From Paralichthys olivaceus (lineage: Eukaryota; Chordata; Actinopteri; Pleuronectiformes; Paralichthyidae), in contig NC_091094.1 of NCBI RefSeq assembly GCF_024713975.1, positions 15,843,001 to 15,907,000 on the forward strand: a DNA stretch of 64,000 nt, written 5' to 3'. Each line of letters opens with the position of its first letter. The stretch's first letter is position 1. The notes beneath the pieces are model-generated. The model made no database searches and was not told the DNA's origin. It saw only the letters and a program-made list of their open reading frames with translations. The position numbers were made by a program, and so were the translations under genes. Below are positions 13,151-24,975 of this stretch, piece after piece.

Positions 13151-13985
13151 CCTATTTAAGAACACATGATGTTTGTTGGAGGGTTCATCACAGTCCCAGC
13201 CCCTGGAAAGTTGCCCTCTTTCTCCGGATGCCAATCAGCCTTACTGTCCTTTACCCAACAAAGACGCCCATAACTCTACTATTCTTCCCTCCTTTCAACG
13301 GCTATCAGTTAAATTCAGGATTGATTTTAAGACTGCTTTAATAACTTTAAAAGCTCAGCGTGGCCTAGCCCACGGTTATACCATGGAGTTACTAACTCAT
13401 TATTCTCCAAATCATAATCTATAAGGTCTTCTGACTAACACTCACTGGTATAGCACCTAAGTCAAGGCTGGTAACCATAGCCTCTTTTCCACTGGTCAAT
13501 AAACCACTGACTTCAACATTTGGTTTTCTACAATGGGAGTGGATCCATTTGGCATTCACAAATGACTCTGCAGCAGACACAGGTTTTTATTGGTTCTGGC
13601 TCCGATCGTGCCACTAAGACAGAGAGGTGAGAGATTGCCTCAGTTTTCACTGCAATGTGACATTGGACATGACGTGCCAGGGAAAAGACAGAAAGGCCAA
13701 CTCCTTTTCTGGCAATGGGGAAGGAGTCAAGCACCTCTTTTTAGTGGGGTTGTCCCTCGTTTAATTAACTTGTATATACCTCTTTATTTTGGCGTAAAAT
13801 AGGGATATTTAAGGCTCTGGAATTCCTTGCCTCAGAAGATTATAGTCTGTTTTGAAATCATTGCTTAAATTTTGGGATTTAGGACTAATTTTAACAAATG
13901 TTTGTTTTGAATCTTTTAGGTTGTCTTGTTTTGCTAGTGTTATTTAATCTGCATTACATTCTACAAGCACGATACAACCTTATTT
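13150..13985 (+). mobile_element. Decayed L2/Maui-type LINE 3' end
   Basis: Around 13290-13420 the + strand reads VKFRIDFKTALITLKAQRGL followed by HGYTMELLTHYSP. This resembles the reverse-transcriptase C-terminal region of L2/Maui LINEs, typically RIDFK..LL..KAL.GLAP.Y...LL..Y.P. At about 13806-13833 the same element shows LWNSLPQK, the family's LWNSLP hallmark, in another frame. Stops and frameshifts separate the two blocks, so it is a dead copy. The boundaries are approximate and the family assignment is from memory of the motif order. Confidence 0.65.
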
Positions 13986-14099
13986 AGATAAGTGGAGTGG
14001 GAGTAAACTTTTATAATTTCCTTCGAAAAACCTGTGAGAGAGAAGTCTGGGGAAACGTGGTAGAGGAGTGAGACCTCGCTCTTTCTCCTCCCATCTCTC

Positions 14100-14532
14100 C
14101 CTCCCCTCTCCCCCTGTTATGGCCGAGCCCAGGCAACCATTTGCATAAAATGTGTGTCAGTAGGGCAGCGCCAGCTCACATGCCTTGCGCACATGTTGGA
14201 GAGCTTTAACCAGCATTCCTGCGTCGAACGAGCCCAATGTGCAGACTCCACGAGGGGGGCTCTCGGCCAATGAAAATGCGAGAAAGAGTAAAAAAAAAAT
14301 AAGCGGGGGCGTGTTGGGGGAGGAGGGTGAGATGTTTTCAGAGAGCGTGACAGAGAGAAGGAGGGAGGGAGAGAGACATCCCTGATAGATACGCATCAAC
14401 AAACGGGTGCACATAAAGAGAGAGAGAGAGGGAGGGAGGAGAAAAAAAGTGGTCACATTTCTCAGACACCTGAAAACGTGCAGGTTATTTTGGGACGCGT
14501 GTTGCTCATTGATGAGTGTGTGTGTGTGTGTG

Positions 14533-14576
<44 letters not shown>

Positions 14577-15062
14577 AGCTTATACCACTTCCACTCCGGT
14601 CATGTTTTGATTGTGACTGTACGTGTCAAGCAGCTGAGAGCTCCGGGACCCTCTGTGATTCAGACAAGCACAGTTCCACAGTGATACCTCTGGCAGCAGC
14701 AGGAGGTGTGCGGACGCAGAGTCGAGCAGCCCCAGCGCGCATCCTTTCACCTTTTGGAGACGATCTGAGGCAATAACAGATCTGCTCTCATTTTCAACAT
14801 TTTTTTGCAAACAATTATTTCTTCTATTTTTCTTCTTTACGGTGTCTTTGGCTTGGGTTTTAACCCCCAATACACCTTGCGCACTCCTGATTCTCTGAGG
14901 TTTTGGATACGCTCTCTATGCCTTGGCAGTTCATGACCCTTTCACCGGTGTCAACTAAACTCCTCAGTGGTGGCAAGCAGCAGCAGCAGTCGGTCCAGAA
15001 TTAAAGCCAGCTCACGATTTAACACCACGGAACCGGAGAGCAGCATCGACCGAGCGGAGAAC
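14100..15062 (+). promoter_or_regulatory. Likely promoter and 5' UTR of the Rev-erb gene
   Basis: This interval before the start codon is GC-richer than its surroundings. It carries an octamer ATTTGCAT at about 14138, a CCAAT box at 14267-14271, and GT and GA microsatellites at about 14514-14573. From about 14600 to 15062 the sequence looks like a 5' UTR. There is no obvious TATA box close to the start, so the transcription start cannot be fixed from sequence alone. Confidence 0.45.
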
Positions 15063-18000
15063 ATGGAGAACAGCCCTGGTGGTAAGTTGCCCTTAAACTG
15101 CATTGAGCGTCTTGTGCGTAAAACCAGTGGAGACTTTTACTTCAGTGCCAGAAGCAGGGATTTAGGACGGGATTATTAATGGTATATAATGGGAAAGATG
15201 CCACAGCACTTTAATATTATTGTTAAGGGGTTTGCATGTGGTATATTTTAGACTTTTTGTCTACTTGTGTAAACTTACAAGGGTCAATATGTGCTTATAT
15301 TGTAGGATGAGTGTATGCGTAAATGGGTTAATTTATTTCCATTACACCTGACATTAGTTATGTGTGTGTGTGTGTGTTTGACAGTAGTTGGAATTGTAAA
15401 TCCCAGCTTGCATCTGAGCTCTGTCCCTGCAGTGCTGACACTTTACTGATTATCCACTTCAACATACCTGCGTCTTAAATCTTAAACTGTCGTGGCCACG
15501 TGCACGGTGATGGTTAAAAGCACATGCATGTGTAACATGTGGCTTCCTGCCTGGTGCTGTGGACAGTGGCGAGTGGAGGGAGGGGCTCTGTCGTCAATCT
15601 GCGACGCGGACTTCCGATTCTCCTGTAAACACACACGTGAAGCATGACCCAGGACGCCCCCTGCTGCACCCGGACACGTTGGTTCCGCAGCAGCAGCTCT
15701 TCCTCTTTTTTACCCCCGATCTTCACATCTATCTTCCCACACACATCCTGTCACACAGCTGCTTCTTTCTGTTTCCTAAAAATACCCGGAAGTACTGTAA
15801 CCGGTGGTGCGTTTAGTGGTAGCTGTAGAGAGTGGGGAATGTTGCGTTGACTGACTGTGATCCGTGTTAATAGGCCACTTGGATGTAATTCATTAGAGAC
15901 TCTCTCATTCCCTCTCCATGACGCACGTGAGTGTGGGTTATGTGTCAAGGAGCGGTCACGCCCACTGGGTCAAATCAAGAGACTGGTGTCAAACTGTGTT
16001 TCCATGAACCGACCATGACTCCTGGAAACACGTTTGTTCTGCCAGGGGATGAATGATGAGATGAGATGGGAGCGGATGCACATGATCGACGGATAAGCGA
16101 ACCTATTTGAAACCAACCTCAACTCCGAGTCTCTTAAAGATGGAGGGATGGACGGGCCAGCGACAATAGACATGTCGGCCAACATATGGAGATGTGGGGT
16201 AAACCATAGACTGTATATAAAGAGGGGTAAACCCGGTAGTCGCCTAAGAGCTCGAGGCAAATGAGTCATATTACCAGTGACGTCACCACTAATGACCAGC
16301 ACGTAGATGGAACATGGTCGAACCCCACAGAGAGAACATGTTCGCATGTCGTGTGTCCTCTCCCTCCCACACACGCACGGTCGTGGTTCTGAGTCATGCG
16401 CCTCATTCCTCTACTTTTTTTTTTTTCTGAATCACGCAGCCACCCCGCCTCGAGCTGCCAGCACGTGTATACTGCCTCTGTATCAACGTGCCGCGCGTGA
16501 TTCCCCGCACCCCCACCCCTCTCTGAGCCCTTCTCTCTGTGCTGCGGGGATTCCTCCTCCTCCTCCTCCTCCTCCTCCTCCTCCTGCTGCTGCAGCTTGG
16601 TCAGTGGGTCACAGAGGATCACCAGCCGCCTGGTTACTGTAACTGGTTGGGAAATGGTTAGAGAACTCATTGGACTCGCTTAGTGTTAGTGGACACACGA
16701 CCCCCACACCAGGTTGTGTTTAACCCGGGGTTTGGCAAACCACCGTGTGCACCACCCTTCATTTAAGTGGCAGCTGCAGCAACAACACTTTGCCACAAGG
16801 AACAATCCCTACAATCAACGTGTCCTACTACTATCAGAGGCATGACACAGATTGTGTTTTATACTCACATGTGCAATCTATCATTTCGATGATATGGGAG
16901 TTGTGGACTCCTACTATATTATTAATGGCCCCTGATATATCATTGATAATCAAAAGAGAGGGCAAAGGGCGTTTTCTGTCTTTCTCTATCCAACCATATA
17001 CATTGTGTACATGCCTATGTTTATAGCAGTGGAGCGAAGGATAAATACATGACTAAGTAATTTATAAATACGTGAATCATTAGCGAATCCCCAGTACTCA
17101 ACAGGCATCTGTCATGCGGCCAGCTGTTTCACATGGAGTGAGGCCATGCGCATTTGTAAATGTTCTCCTGAAAGAGGACAGACCAAGAGGGGGCATGTGT
17201 TTGACTCCCCCCCCTGCGATATGATACAAGCATGGGGAGTGTACAGTTTGCCTGGCGGGGATGGGAACACATGAGAGCGGAAGGCAAGAAGAACTGGACA
17301 AAGGAGGGGCAGTGGAGCGTTGTGTTTGCACTGCAGTTGTTATTGCCGTACGTGGGCCCACAGGTCACATGTTGTAACCTGTGCCTGAGCACGGCAGGGG
17401 CGATATTTTCAGAGTTCGTGTTGGCTCCCAGTCAAACCAGATTCCAGGAAATAGTAACAAAGAGACAGAATATTGTAAAGTTTGGAAGGGAGGGGATGTT
17501 TGTCTGTGAATGCACAAGTAAAGCTTGTATGACACACGTCCGCAGGTGACACATGTGACCGAGAAGTTTCTACCTTTCTCACACGACAGACACACTGGGA
17601 AGCTGCCACATGCACATTGCAGTGTTTGTGTGCGAGGTGAAGTCACAGGCCAGCTGACACCAGAGCCGCCACCACACAAGGCCGGAGCACCTCGCAGTCA
17701 GTGTCGACACGTGTGAGCCGTGGAATTAAGGAGGCACTTAGAGCTAAACAGAAATGCAGCACGTGTTTTCTCAAGAAGAGAAAGTGCAAGAGAAGGGCAG
17801 GGCTTTATTTTCTCAGACGACTCAAGGTCCTTGAGAAGAAATACGCAAAGACACTGTCGATAACACGGTTACTACAGTTCAACAGGCCAGCCTCTGACGA
17901 GAGAGCAGGGGCAGAATAGAGCAAACATCTGATATGAAACAGGTTTTATCACCAGGAATCATTGTCTGCTTGTGACCTGCATTGTGCAATCATGGCCGTG

Positions 18001-20079
18001 ATGATGTGATTGACACAGATTCTGAGCATCTAAAGCACGCAACTGCTGCTCATGGGAAGTGCTCCGGTTGGTTGGTTTTTATTTTTAAGTAATTAGGCAC
18101 CTGACACAGTGATCCCATTGCAAATAACAAGGAGGGCAAACTGTGAACAGGAAACAGGGATCATCATCATACGGTTCAGTGATCTTCGCACAAATATAAA
18201 AAGTACAGAATGATGCCAGTCTAAAAACTGGGGAAATGAATCTTGGTGGCTTTGTCTCACTCCCACGCTTTAACACCTGTGATCCAAATGCACCATGACC
18301 TTCTCAACTGATGTGATTAAAACCCCCCAAGCAAATCATTGTAATGTGTCAAAACAGTGGCAACGTGACTGCTGCCCTCTGCACACTTTCTAGTGACTCT
18401 GAGGAATGCATCAAGCGAAGGCATCTGTGCCCTGCTCCCCCCCCCCCCCCCCCCCCCCCCGTACGTCTGTAGTCACAGCATTAAAGCCCTCTCTCTCTCT
18501 CTGTTCCAAACGTGATCTGCCCTAACGCTTGTTATTGTGCTGCTGCTGCTGCTGCTGTTGACTACACGGGACTGCGCAAAGAGCCTTGTGAGCCGGGCGG
18601 GAACTGTGTCAAGAGTCCATGTGAGCTCTCGGTCAGGTGGCTGGCGGATAGATGGGTCTGCAGGCTTGGAGCCAAATAGGGGAGGGAGAGAGGGAGGAGT
18701 AGGAGTGGGAGTGGAGGCGGTGGATAGAGAAGGAGGGGTGGGAGGAGGGAGAGGAGAAAAGACTCAGTGCTGAAGGGAGGGAGGGAGGGAGCTGGCTGCC
18801 TCAGCCTGCACGTGAGGGGCTGTCTTTCATCTCGCAGGGAAGAACATTGTCTGCAAAACAAGGGGGGTGGATGGGTGGTGAGGGGTATTAGGGCATTTCT
18901 GATTGGTTGTGACGTCTCGAAACAAAGACCTGCTTGTGGCACTGATACCTACTGATGCACTTCGTATGCTGTTTCCTATTCCCTGTACATTTTCTCAACT
19001 GGTTTTACAGCATGTGAATGATTATAATACAGTGATTGTATCAAATCAATTCATCCATAATGTTTTTCAACTGAGTCACTGTTTGCTGTACGTGGGTGTT
19101 GGTTAAACCAACAGAAAAATGTTTCCATTATTCCTGGTTATTCTTATTTAACATAATCAAAGTGTCGCTAAAAGCAACATGCAGTCAGCTTGTTTTCACT
19201 CTGTTTCAGAGTTGGCACATTTTTCTATTTGATTATGTTCCGGATTAGTAAGTTTGCACACAAACCCAGGTCAGAGCTGTTGTTACTCTAGCTTTATTTC
19301 TAAACAACCTGTATTTCTAAACAACCTGTATTTCTAAACGAAAAACAAGTGAACACTCCCAGTTCACATTTCTGTTGTTCTGAAATGATGATGGTTTTCA
19401 TGTGGGTGTGTTTGTGGATGTCTGCCAACTACGCACACTGAATCAAAAGAAGAGTATTGCTTAACACTTGCACATCTATTGTGCATGTGAACAGAAAACC
19501 CAGATGAGGATCAGTGAGCTGACTTTCTGTGTTTGTTCCTCCAGGTGGTGTCATCTTATATGCCGGCTCGTCTGGCAGTGCCAGCCCAAGTCCTGGAAGC
19601 CCGTCAAGCGGATACCAGACCCAGTCGCCCTCCTCCCACTCACAGCCCTCGTCCCCAGAGGGTGGCTTCTTTCAGGAGATTGGGGCCACGAGGCAGAGAG
19701 GCGAACAAGGGGGAGGAACCCCTTCCCCGAAAATGGTCTTCCAGTTTCCCGAAGTAAACAATGCTCCAGTTGCCCAAGTTACGACGGCGACCTACAACCA
19801 ACCCACAGTGGCCAAAAGACCTTGTGGTTTCACTGGCACGTTCACCAGTGAGTATGTCCACTCACATCCATCCTTCCTGCTCTCCTCCATGTTAATGTCT
19901 TTGTCTTTGTATTTTCCTCTCTGATAATGGATGTATGTTTCTTTCATAGAAACTGGAGGTATGGTGCTTCTGTGTAAGGTGTGTGGAGACATCGCATCTG
20001 GGTTCCACTACGGTGTGCACGCCTGCGAGGGCTGCAAGGTGAGACAGCATCATGTTAGACATTTTATCTTTCAGCAGGT

Positions 20080-20119
<40 letters not shown>

Positions 20120-23100
20120 TCACAGCAGACATTCTTTAAAGTCTTTCTTCCTCCTGTGTCTTCTCCAGGGTTTCTTCAGACGCAGCATTCAGCAGAACAT
20201 CCACTACAAGATGTGTGTGAAGAATGAAAACTGTCTCATCATGCGCATGAACAGAAACCGGTGCCAACACTGCCGCTTTAAGAAGTGTCTGTCCGTGGGC
20301 ATGTCCAGAGATGGTGAGTGTTAATGTGCTTTACGCAGATAATTAGACATAAATAAAACCAAGTACATTTGTTGTTTTCTCTGTGAAGAGGAGAGGATTT
20401 AATTGATATGTACCAGGGGACAAGATCTTAAAGCTACATATAATGTGATGTGAAAAGGTTCGTTTTGCAGTAAAAAGGGTCTGAAGCAGTTTTCATTTCG
20501 TTTCCTCCTCCTCCTCTCTCCTCCTTTTGTCTCTTGTTCCCCTCTGCCTCCCTCTCTCCTTGCCCCCGCTGTCTGATTTATGGCAAGAGGAGCTGCAGAG
20601 TCCCAGGTGTCATCAGTCATACAGAAACTGTGACAAATGTAGTTTATTTTGGGAAATTGGGGCACAAAGTTGTTGATTACCCCCTGTGTTCACAGAGACA
20701 CACCGTCTTACCTGCTGCTGCTTTCTATTATTTTCCCTGCAACGCTGACATTTACAAACACTCTTTAGAGACGTAATGTTATTCCGTCCTGTTAATCATG
20801 AAACCAGAACTCTAAATGAAAATGATATTACTGCAGCTAAATTGCTCCACTGCCTTATTTTGCCGCAGGGGTCTGCTCTCCGGGGATGGGGCTAAACTAG
20901 GTGATGATAAATCATGGTTTTTCTGGAGCAAACTTTTTTAGTTGACCCCAAAAAAATCACCTGCAAATTCATCATATTACAACAGGGAAACTTTATGAGT
21001 AACCTTATGAATTAAACAGAATAATTGAAGGTTGGTTATTGGTTTTACCCAACTCCACAACAAGCCTGTCATATAGAAGTATATACTCCTAAAGCCATTT
21101 CTTTTTTTCATGACATCTGCCTTCGAATTAGTTCTTCATCAACCTGTTTTTTTCCTCCCCACCTTCAACCCTCGGTCTCTTGACCTCTCCTACCTGCCTC
21201 TCTTGTCTTTATTGACCTCTTCTACCACTCACTCACTCTGTCACTTCACTAATGACATCATGTTCAGCACTGTTGACCCAGTGACCTACTTCCACAGGAA
21301 CGGAGAGAACAGAGTGCTCATCTGAAAGGCAGAAAGGGAGAGAGATGAGGGGGAGGTGGTGTATCATACAGAGCTCTATAAATAGGGCTGTCAGTGGAGG
21401 TGCGCTATTGAAAAAAGGGGGAAGGGAGGATTGTGAAGGGATGGAGAGGAAGATGAGGCGGGCACACAAGATGAAGGCTTTAGTGGTGAAACAGCTGTGA
21501 TGGAGACCGACTGCGTCAGAGTGGTCAGTGAGATTAGTTCTGTGTGTAGAGATTACAGTCGAGTGTCAGATGTTGAATTCATATCGGAGCGAGAACCGAG
21601 AGCTCTGTTTCAAAGTGAAAATGATTGTAAGTGTCTGTGTAATGGATGAATTAAAGTGCTGCCAGTAAGAAGCTGGCAGTGATGTGGATGCTCAGCGATC
21701 TCTAACCGAGGATGCTCTCTCTTGCTTGCTCTTCTCCTCAGCTGTGCGTTTTGGTCGCATTCCCAAGCGAGAGAAGCAGAGACTATTGGACGAGATGCAG
21801 AGCTACATGAACAGCCTTAATGAATCTGCTTCCATGGAAATGGAGGTGTCGCCTCCCGCCGACGCCCTCGCCACGACCAATGAAGGCCCCATGTCGCAGT
21901 CTTACCAGGCAAACGTCGACGAGAAACCTCTCAAGATGGCTTCCCACAACAGCAACGTCTGCCCATCCTCTTTTCAGAACGGCTCGGTGCAGGAGCCCGC
22001 CTCGTTGCACCAGACGCAGCACGCGGTTCACGGGGAGCAGGGGAACCGGACGTTGAGCTACCATGTCCCCAGAAACTGCCCCGCTGCCCCAACCAACAAT
22101 GAAAACTCCACCAGTACTAATGTGGACAATGCCAAGTACACATACTCCTCCAATCATAATCAGTGCCCCGTTAGTGGCAACCTATCACACCAGTCCTACT
22201 CAGCCAATCAGAACAGTTTTCCAGCCAACGATTCCCAGAACCAAAACGCCTGCCCCTGGAAGCTGAATGGAGGCGCCAAAGTGCTGGTGAGCATTTTTTC
22301 CTTTGATACACATATGATATCTATAAAATGAATGTAGATAAAAAAGTCTCTAACGCTTCGCTTCTTCCTCTCCTCCCCTTCAGGCGTGTCCACTAAACTC
22401 ATGTCCTGTGGCTCCAGCCAGTCGCTCCAGTCAGGAGGTGTGGGAGTCGTTCTCCCAGTGCTTCACCCCTGCTGTTAAAGAAGTAGTGGAGTTTGCAAAG
22501 AGCATTCCCGGCTTCCAGACTCTCAGCCAACATGATCAGGTCATGCTGCTCAAATCTGGCACGTTCCAGGTACGTTCACTTCAATGAAATTTGTTGCTGG
22601 AATTTAAAGTTTTTTTCTTTGCGTCTTGTTTTTTCCACGATTCATTTCTAACTGCTCTGCTTCTGTCCACAGGTTCTGATGGTGAGGTTCTGCTCACTGT
22701 TTGACGCCAAGGAGAGGACAGTGACCTTCCTCAACGGACAGACCTACTCACTGGCGTCACTGAGGGCCCTTGGCATGGGCTCCCTACTGGACGCCATGTT
22801 TGATTTCAGCGAGAAGCTCGGATATCTGGGTCTGGAGCCGGATGAGATGGCTCTCTTCATGGCCGTCGTGCTCGTGTCAGCTGGTAAGACTCTTGTGCCA
22901 CTACGCACACATGCACAGGCTATACGCAGTCACATTTCCTCTTATCTAACCTCCACTTTCTCCTTCTCCTTTTCTGCAGACCGCTCTGGGATAGTGGACA
23001 TGGGAGCAGTGGAGCTTCTGCAGGAGAATCTAATAAAAGCACTGCGCTCTCTCATCACCAGCCGCCGCCCAGACGACAGCACCCTCTTCCCAAAGCTGCT

Positions 23101-23176
23101 GCTTCGTCTGCCAGACCTGCGCACGCTCAACAACCAGCACTCTGACAAGCTCTTGGCTTTCCGCATTGACCCTTGA
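15063..23176 (+). CDS. nr1d4: Rev-erb nuclear receptor (NR1D family), probably the nr1d4 subgroup
   Basis: This is a haem-responsive nuclear repressor of the circadian clock and metabolism that binds ROR elements and recruits NCoR. I join eight coding exons: 15063-15081, 19545-19847, 19950-20038, 20169-20313, 21742-22286, 22384-22569, 22673-22883 and 22980-23176. All have GT-AG borders and give 564 residues. The first zinc finger uses C116, C119, C133 and C136 with P-box EGCKG; the second uses C153, C159, C169 and C172. The extension [12 protein letters not shown] follows. The ligand domain runs from about 370 to 564. C369 and H553 align with the haem ligands C384 and H568 of human NR1D2. The protein ends LLAFRIDP with no helix 12, as expected for a Rev-erb. 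The N-terminus [17 protein letters not shown] is rich in SP sites. Family is certain. The subgroup rests on the N-terminus and on linkage to rbms2 and faim2; nr1d1 or nr1d2 is less likely. Confidence 0.93.
16196..16320 (+). repeat. Dispersed repeat, 'CATAGACTGTATATAAAG' family, copy 1
   Basis: AAACCATAGACTGTATATAA at about 16201-16220 is a phrase I recall at the edge of a common fish repeat. A diverged copy, AAACCATAGACTGTAAATAT, occurs at about 54079-54098. The TGACGTCA at about 16278 is inside this repeat, so I do not count it as a promoter element. Confidence 0.5.
16553..16590 (+). repeat. (CCT)n trinucleotide repeat in intron 1
   Basis: TCC/CCT triplets repeat about 11 times and run into CTG triplets. 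The tract is intronic; the Pro or Glu runs in overlapping frames are not coding. Confidence 0.8.
18437..18460 (+). repeat. Poly-C tract of 24 bases
   Basis: An uninterrupted C24 in intron 1 of the Rev-erb gene. Runs of C this long are uncommon in vertebrates; similar tracts lie at 24956-24975 and 56748-56763. The true length may vary because such runs are hard to sequence. Confidence 0.9.
19295..19339 (+). repeat. Short tandem repeat, 17-bp unit
   Basis: The unit TATTTCTAAACAACCTG occurs twice in full and a third time in part, with no mismatch. It lies about 200 bases before exon 2 of the Rev-erb gene. Confidence 0.85.
20081..20117 (+). repeat. (CA)n microsatellite in Rev-erb intron 3
   Basis: About 18 CA units lie within the 130-base intron between the two zinc-finger exons, ending about 50 bases before the acceptor. 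Confidence 0.9.
21274..21384. promoter_or_regulatory. Rev-erb/ROR DR2 site plus TATA box inside intron 4
   Basis: TGACCC at 21274-21279, spacer AG, then TGACCT at 21282-21287 form, on the minus strand, two direct AGGTCA-like half sites two bases apart. The 5' flank GAAGT differs at one base from the A/T-rich flank of a RevDR2 element. A strong TATA box, TATAAATA, follows on the + strand at 21377-21384. Exon 5 starts 358 bases further on. An ATG at 21684 is in frame with exon 5 by read-through, adding 19 residues before A186 of the main product. Each element is seen; promoter activity is inferred. Confidence 0.4.
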
Positions 23177-24220
23177 GCTCAGACGGCCCCGCAGCCTACC
23201 GAGGTATCTGCTTTGGGGGGGAGAAACAGCCACCCGGCTCCCCATGCAAGCCAGGCCTGCCACATTCAGTACACTGGCCCCTGCATGATGGTAGTTGTTG
23301 TGGGAGCTGTGCCAACAGAGCTGCTGCGACAGAGTTGGACTCAGCGAAAGATGGATGCACAGTAGGAGGTGGAAGCTCCTGAACTCAAACTGATCTCTTC
23401 TCCAGTTGCTTCCAGGGTTGCTAAAAATAAACTGTTAAACCATAGTCTGTGTTCTTCCTCATGTTCTTCGAGTCAGCATCCAACCACGAAGTCATTACCT
23501 CTCCCTCCCGGAGTTGTGTCCGAGACAGTTTCAACTCTGAAGACCAAAAAGAAAAGAGGGCTTTTTGTTCCTCACCAGACTTTGTCCTCCCGTTGACTTA
23601 TGAAGCTCACGGGAGGGAAGCTCACACTCTTTCCCAGAAAAAAACACACATGCAAACATTCACCAACGATGATTTCGTACTGTACATTCATGCTACAAGT
23701 GTAAAAATGCACTTTCCATACATAGAGAAACCTCTTACATGACTATATATCATAGCAATAGAAATGTCTATCACAGTTAGGAGGATGGCTTGTGTTTGCC
23801 CTGTTCAAATGATCTAAGCTATTTTCACAATGTGTCACCATGTGGGAAATCTTTATATATAAAAAATAACTCATCTGTGACTGAGATATAATGAGACATT
23901 TTTAAGAAATGATTTGTGTTGTATGTTTCTATGCGGTAATCAGGGAGAAGTTATCGGTCATTTCTGACCAAAGTGTCTGATGGGTAATATGTTGAGGTGT
24001 TCTGTTGTATATTTTGTATATAACCATTATTCTATGCGTAACCTCGCTAGTTTGCAGATTCTCTGATATGTAAATTAAAGTTAGTATTGTATGATGTCAC
24101 ACATAATAGATTTGCTCTACAGACTGCAGAGACGGCAGCATTTGAACCATGTGTTCTGAGTATAAGCTTTTTATTTGAAGATATATAAATAAAATAAATG
24201 TATTGTCAACTGACTGCATC
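23177..24220 (+). terminator. 3' UTR and poly(A) signals of the Rev-erb gene
   Basis: The last exon continues past the stop codon without a recognisable intron. Two overlapping AATAAA signals lie at 24188-24193 and 24193-24198, followed by a T/G-rich stretch from about 24225. An ATTAAA at about 24073 could be an earlier alternative. Confidence 0.6.
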
Positions 24221-24863
24221 ACCTTGTGAATATTTTGTAAATGTTTTATGGTTAAAACATAGGGTACCATTATTAAAATAATGTTATATAGCATCCTTCC
24301 TTGTGCTCATCTTTCGTCATTTTCCTCCTTGGAGTAGTAGAGTCTGCTATCAGCATCACCGAGGCATACTGTGGGGCCGTAGCCTAGCAACAGAGGGAAT
24401 CAGCCAATCACGTGGCGGCTTCTGAGAGCCATTAGGGGCTTTATTACTAACAAGAAACATCACTTGATTTTTGAGTGTGTGATAATAAGTAAATGTGATT
24501 TCCAAGAGTGGCACGCTTCAATAAAAACGAGGTGACGGACACAGGGAGTTTTCTTGGAGCAGAGATGGCAAGCACCCACAGGGAGGGAGGTTATGAACTG
24601 AACTGGTTTCTGTTCAGAGATATATGCAAATACGACACTGAAAAGACAAGTTGTTCAGTGGGTGTATTTGGGACCTACGCATGCAACGTCTCTGGAGGTG
24701 AATAGTCAGGGTTCTAGACAGAACAAGGAGTCCTCACCACTGCTATCAGCACCGAGTCTGGGAAAATCAAATTAGGATAAATGTTTGGGAACATTTTCCT
24801 TCAACAGTGTCTGTAACCGTCAGAAGCTGAGCGCAGAAATAAAATGGACAGATACACTCTTTG

Positions 24864-24874
24864 TATGTAGGTCA
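24864..24874 (+). promoter_or_regulatory. Perfect ROR/Rev-erb response element
   Basis: TATGTAGGTCA fits the monomer consensus (A/T)A(A/T)NT(A/G)GGTCA at every position. It lies 1.7 kb after the Rev-erb stop codon, beyond the likely poly(A) site. A single 11-base match is weak evidence of function. Confidence 0.35.
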
Positions 24875-24955
24875 TTTAGATACTGCTGACAAACATACTT
24901 TTTCTACGCAGCATAATAGCACAGATCTGTATTCCCTACAAGTACTAATGGTTGA

Positions 24956-24975
24956 CCCCCCCCCCCCCCCCCCCC
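24956..24975 (+). repeat. Poly-C tract of 20 bases
   Basis: An uninterrupted C20 lies in the spacer between the Rev-erb gene and faim2. Confidence 0.9.

Larger units (their letters stand above)
15497..18814. promoter_or_regulatory. Cluster of seven CACGTG E-boxes in Rev-erb intron 1
   Basis: Perfect E-boxes lie at 15497-15502, 15634-15639, 15924-15929, 16462-16467, 17708-17713, 17760-17765 and 18809-18814. An E'-box CACGTT lies at 15675-15680. CLOCK:BMAL1 drives mammalian Rev-erb genes through such sites. By eye I count about 16 CACGTG in the whole window, so 7 in 4.5 kb is several-fold above an even spread. Binding is inferred. Confidence 0.55.

Noticed and set aside
16276-16285. TGACGTCA-like CRE in Rev-erb intron 1
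   Set aside because: It lies inside a dispersed repeat with many genomic copies.
16266-16670. Frames with poly-Glu or poly-Pro in Rev-erb intron 1
   Set aside because: They derive from the (CCT)n repeat and a dispersed repeat.
19468-19851. A second frame over Rev-erb exon 2
   Set aside because: The spliced frame with the SP-rich N-terminus joins the zinc-finger exons; this one does not.
21110-21325. An open frame in Rev-erb intron 4 that might be an extra exon
   Set aside because: No resemblance to any Rev-erb segment, and the spliced exons on each side already join exactly as in human NR1D genes.
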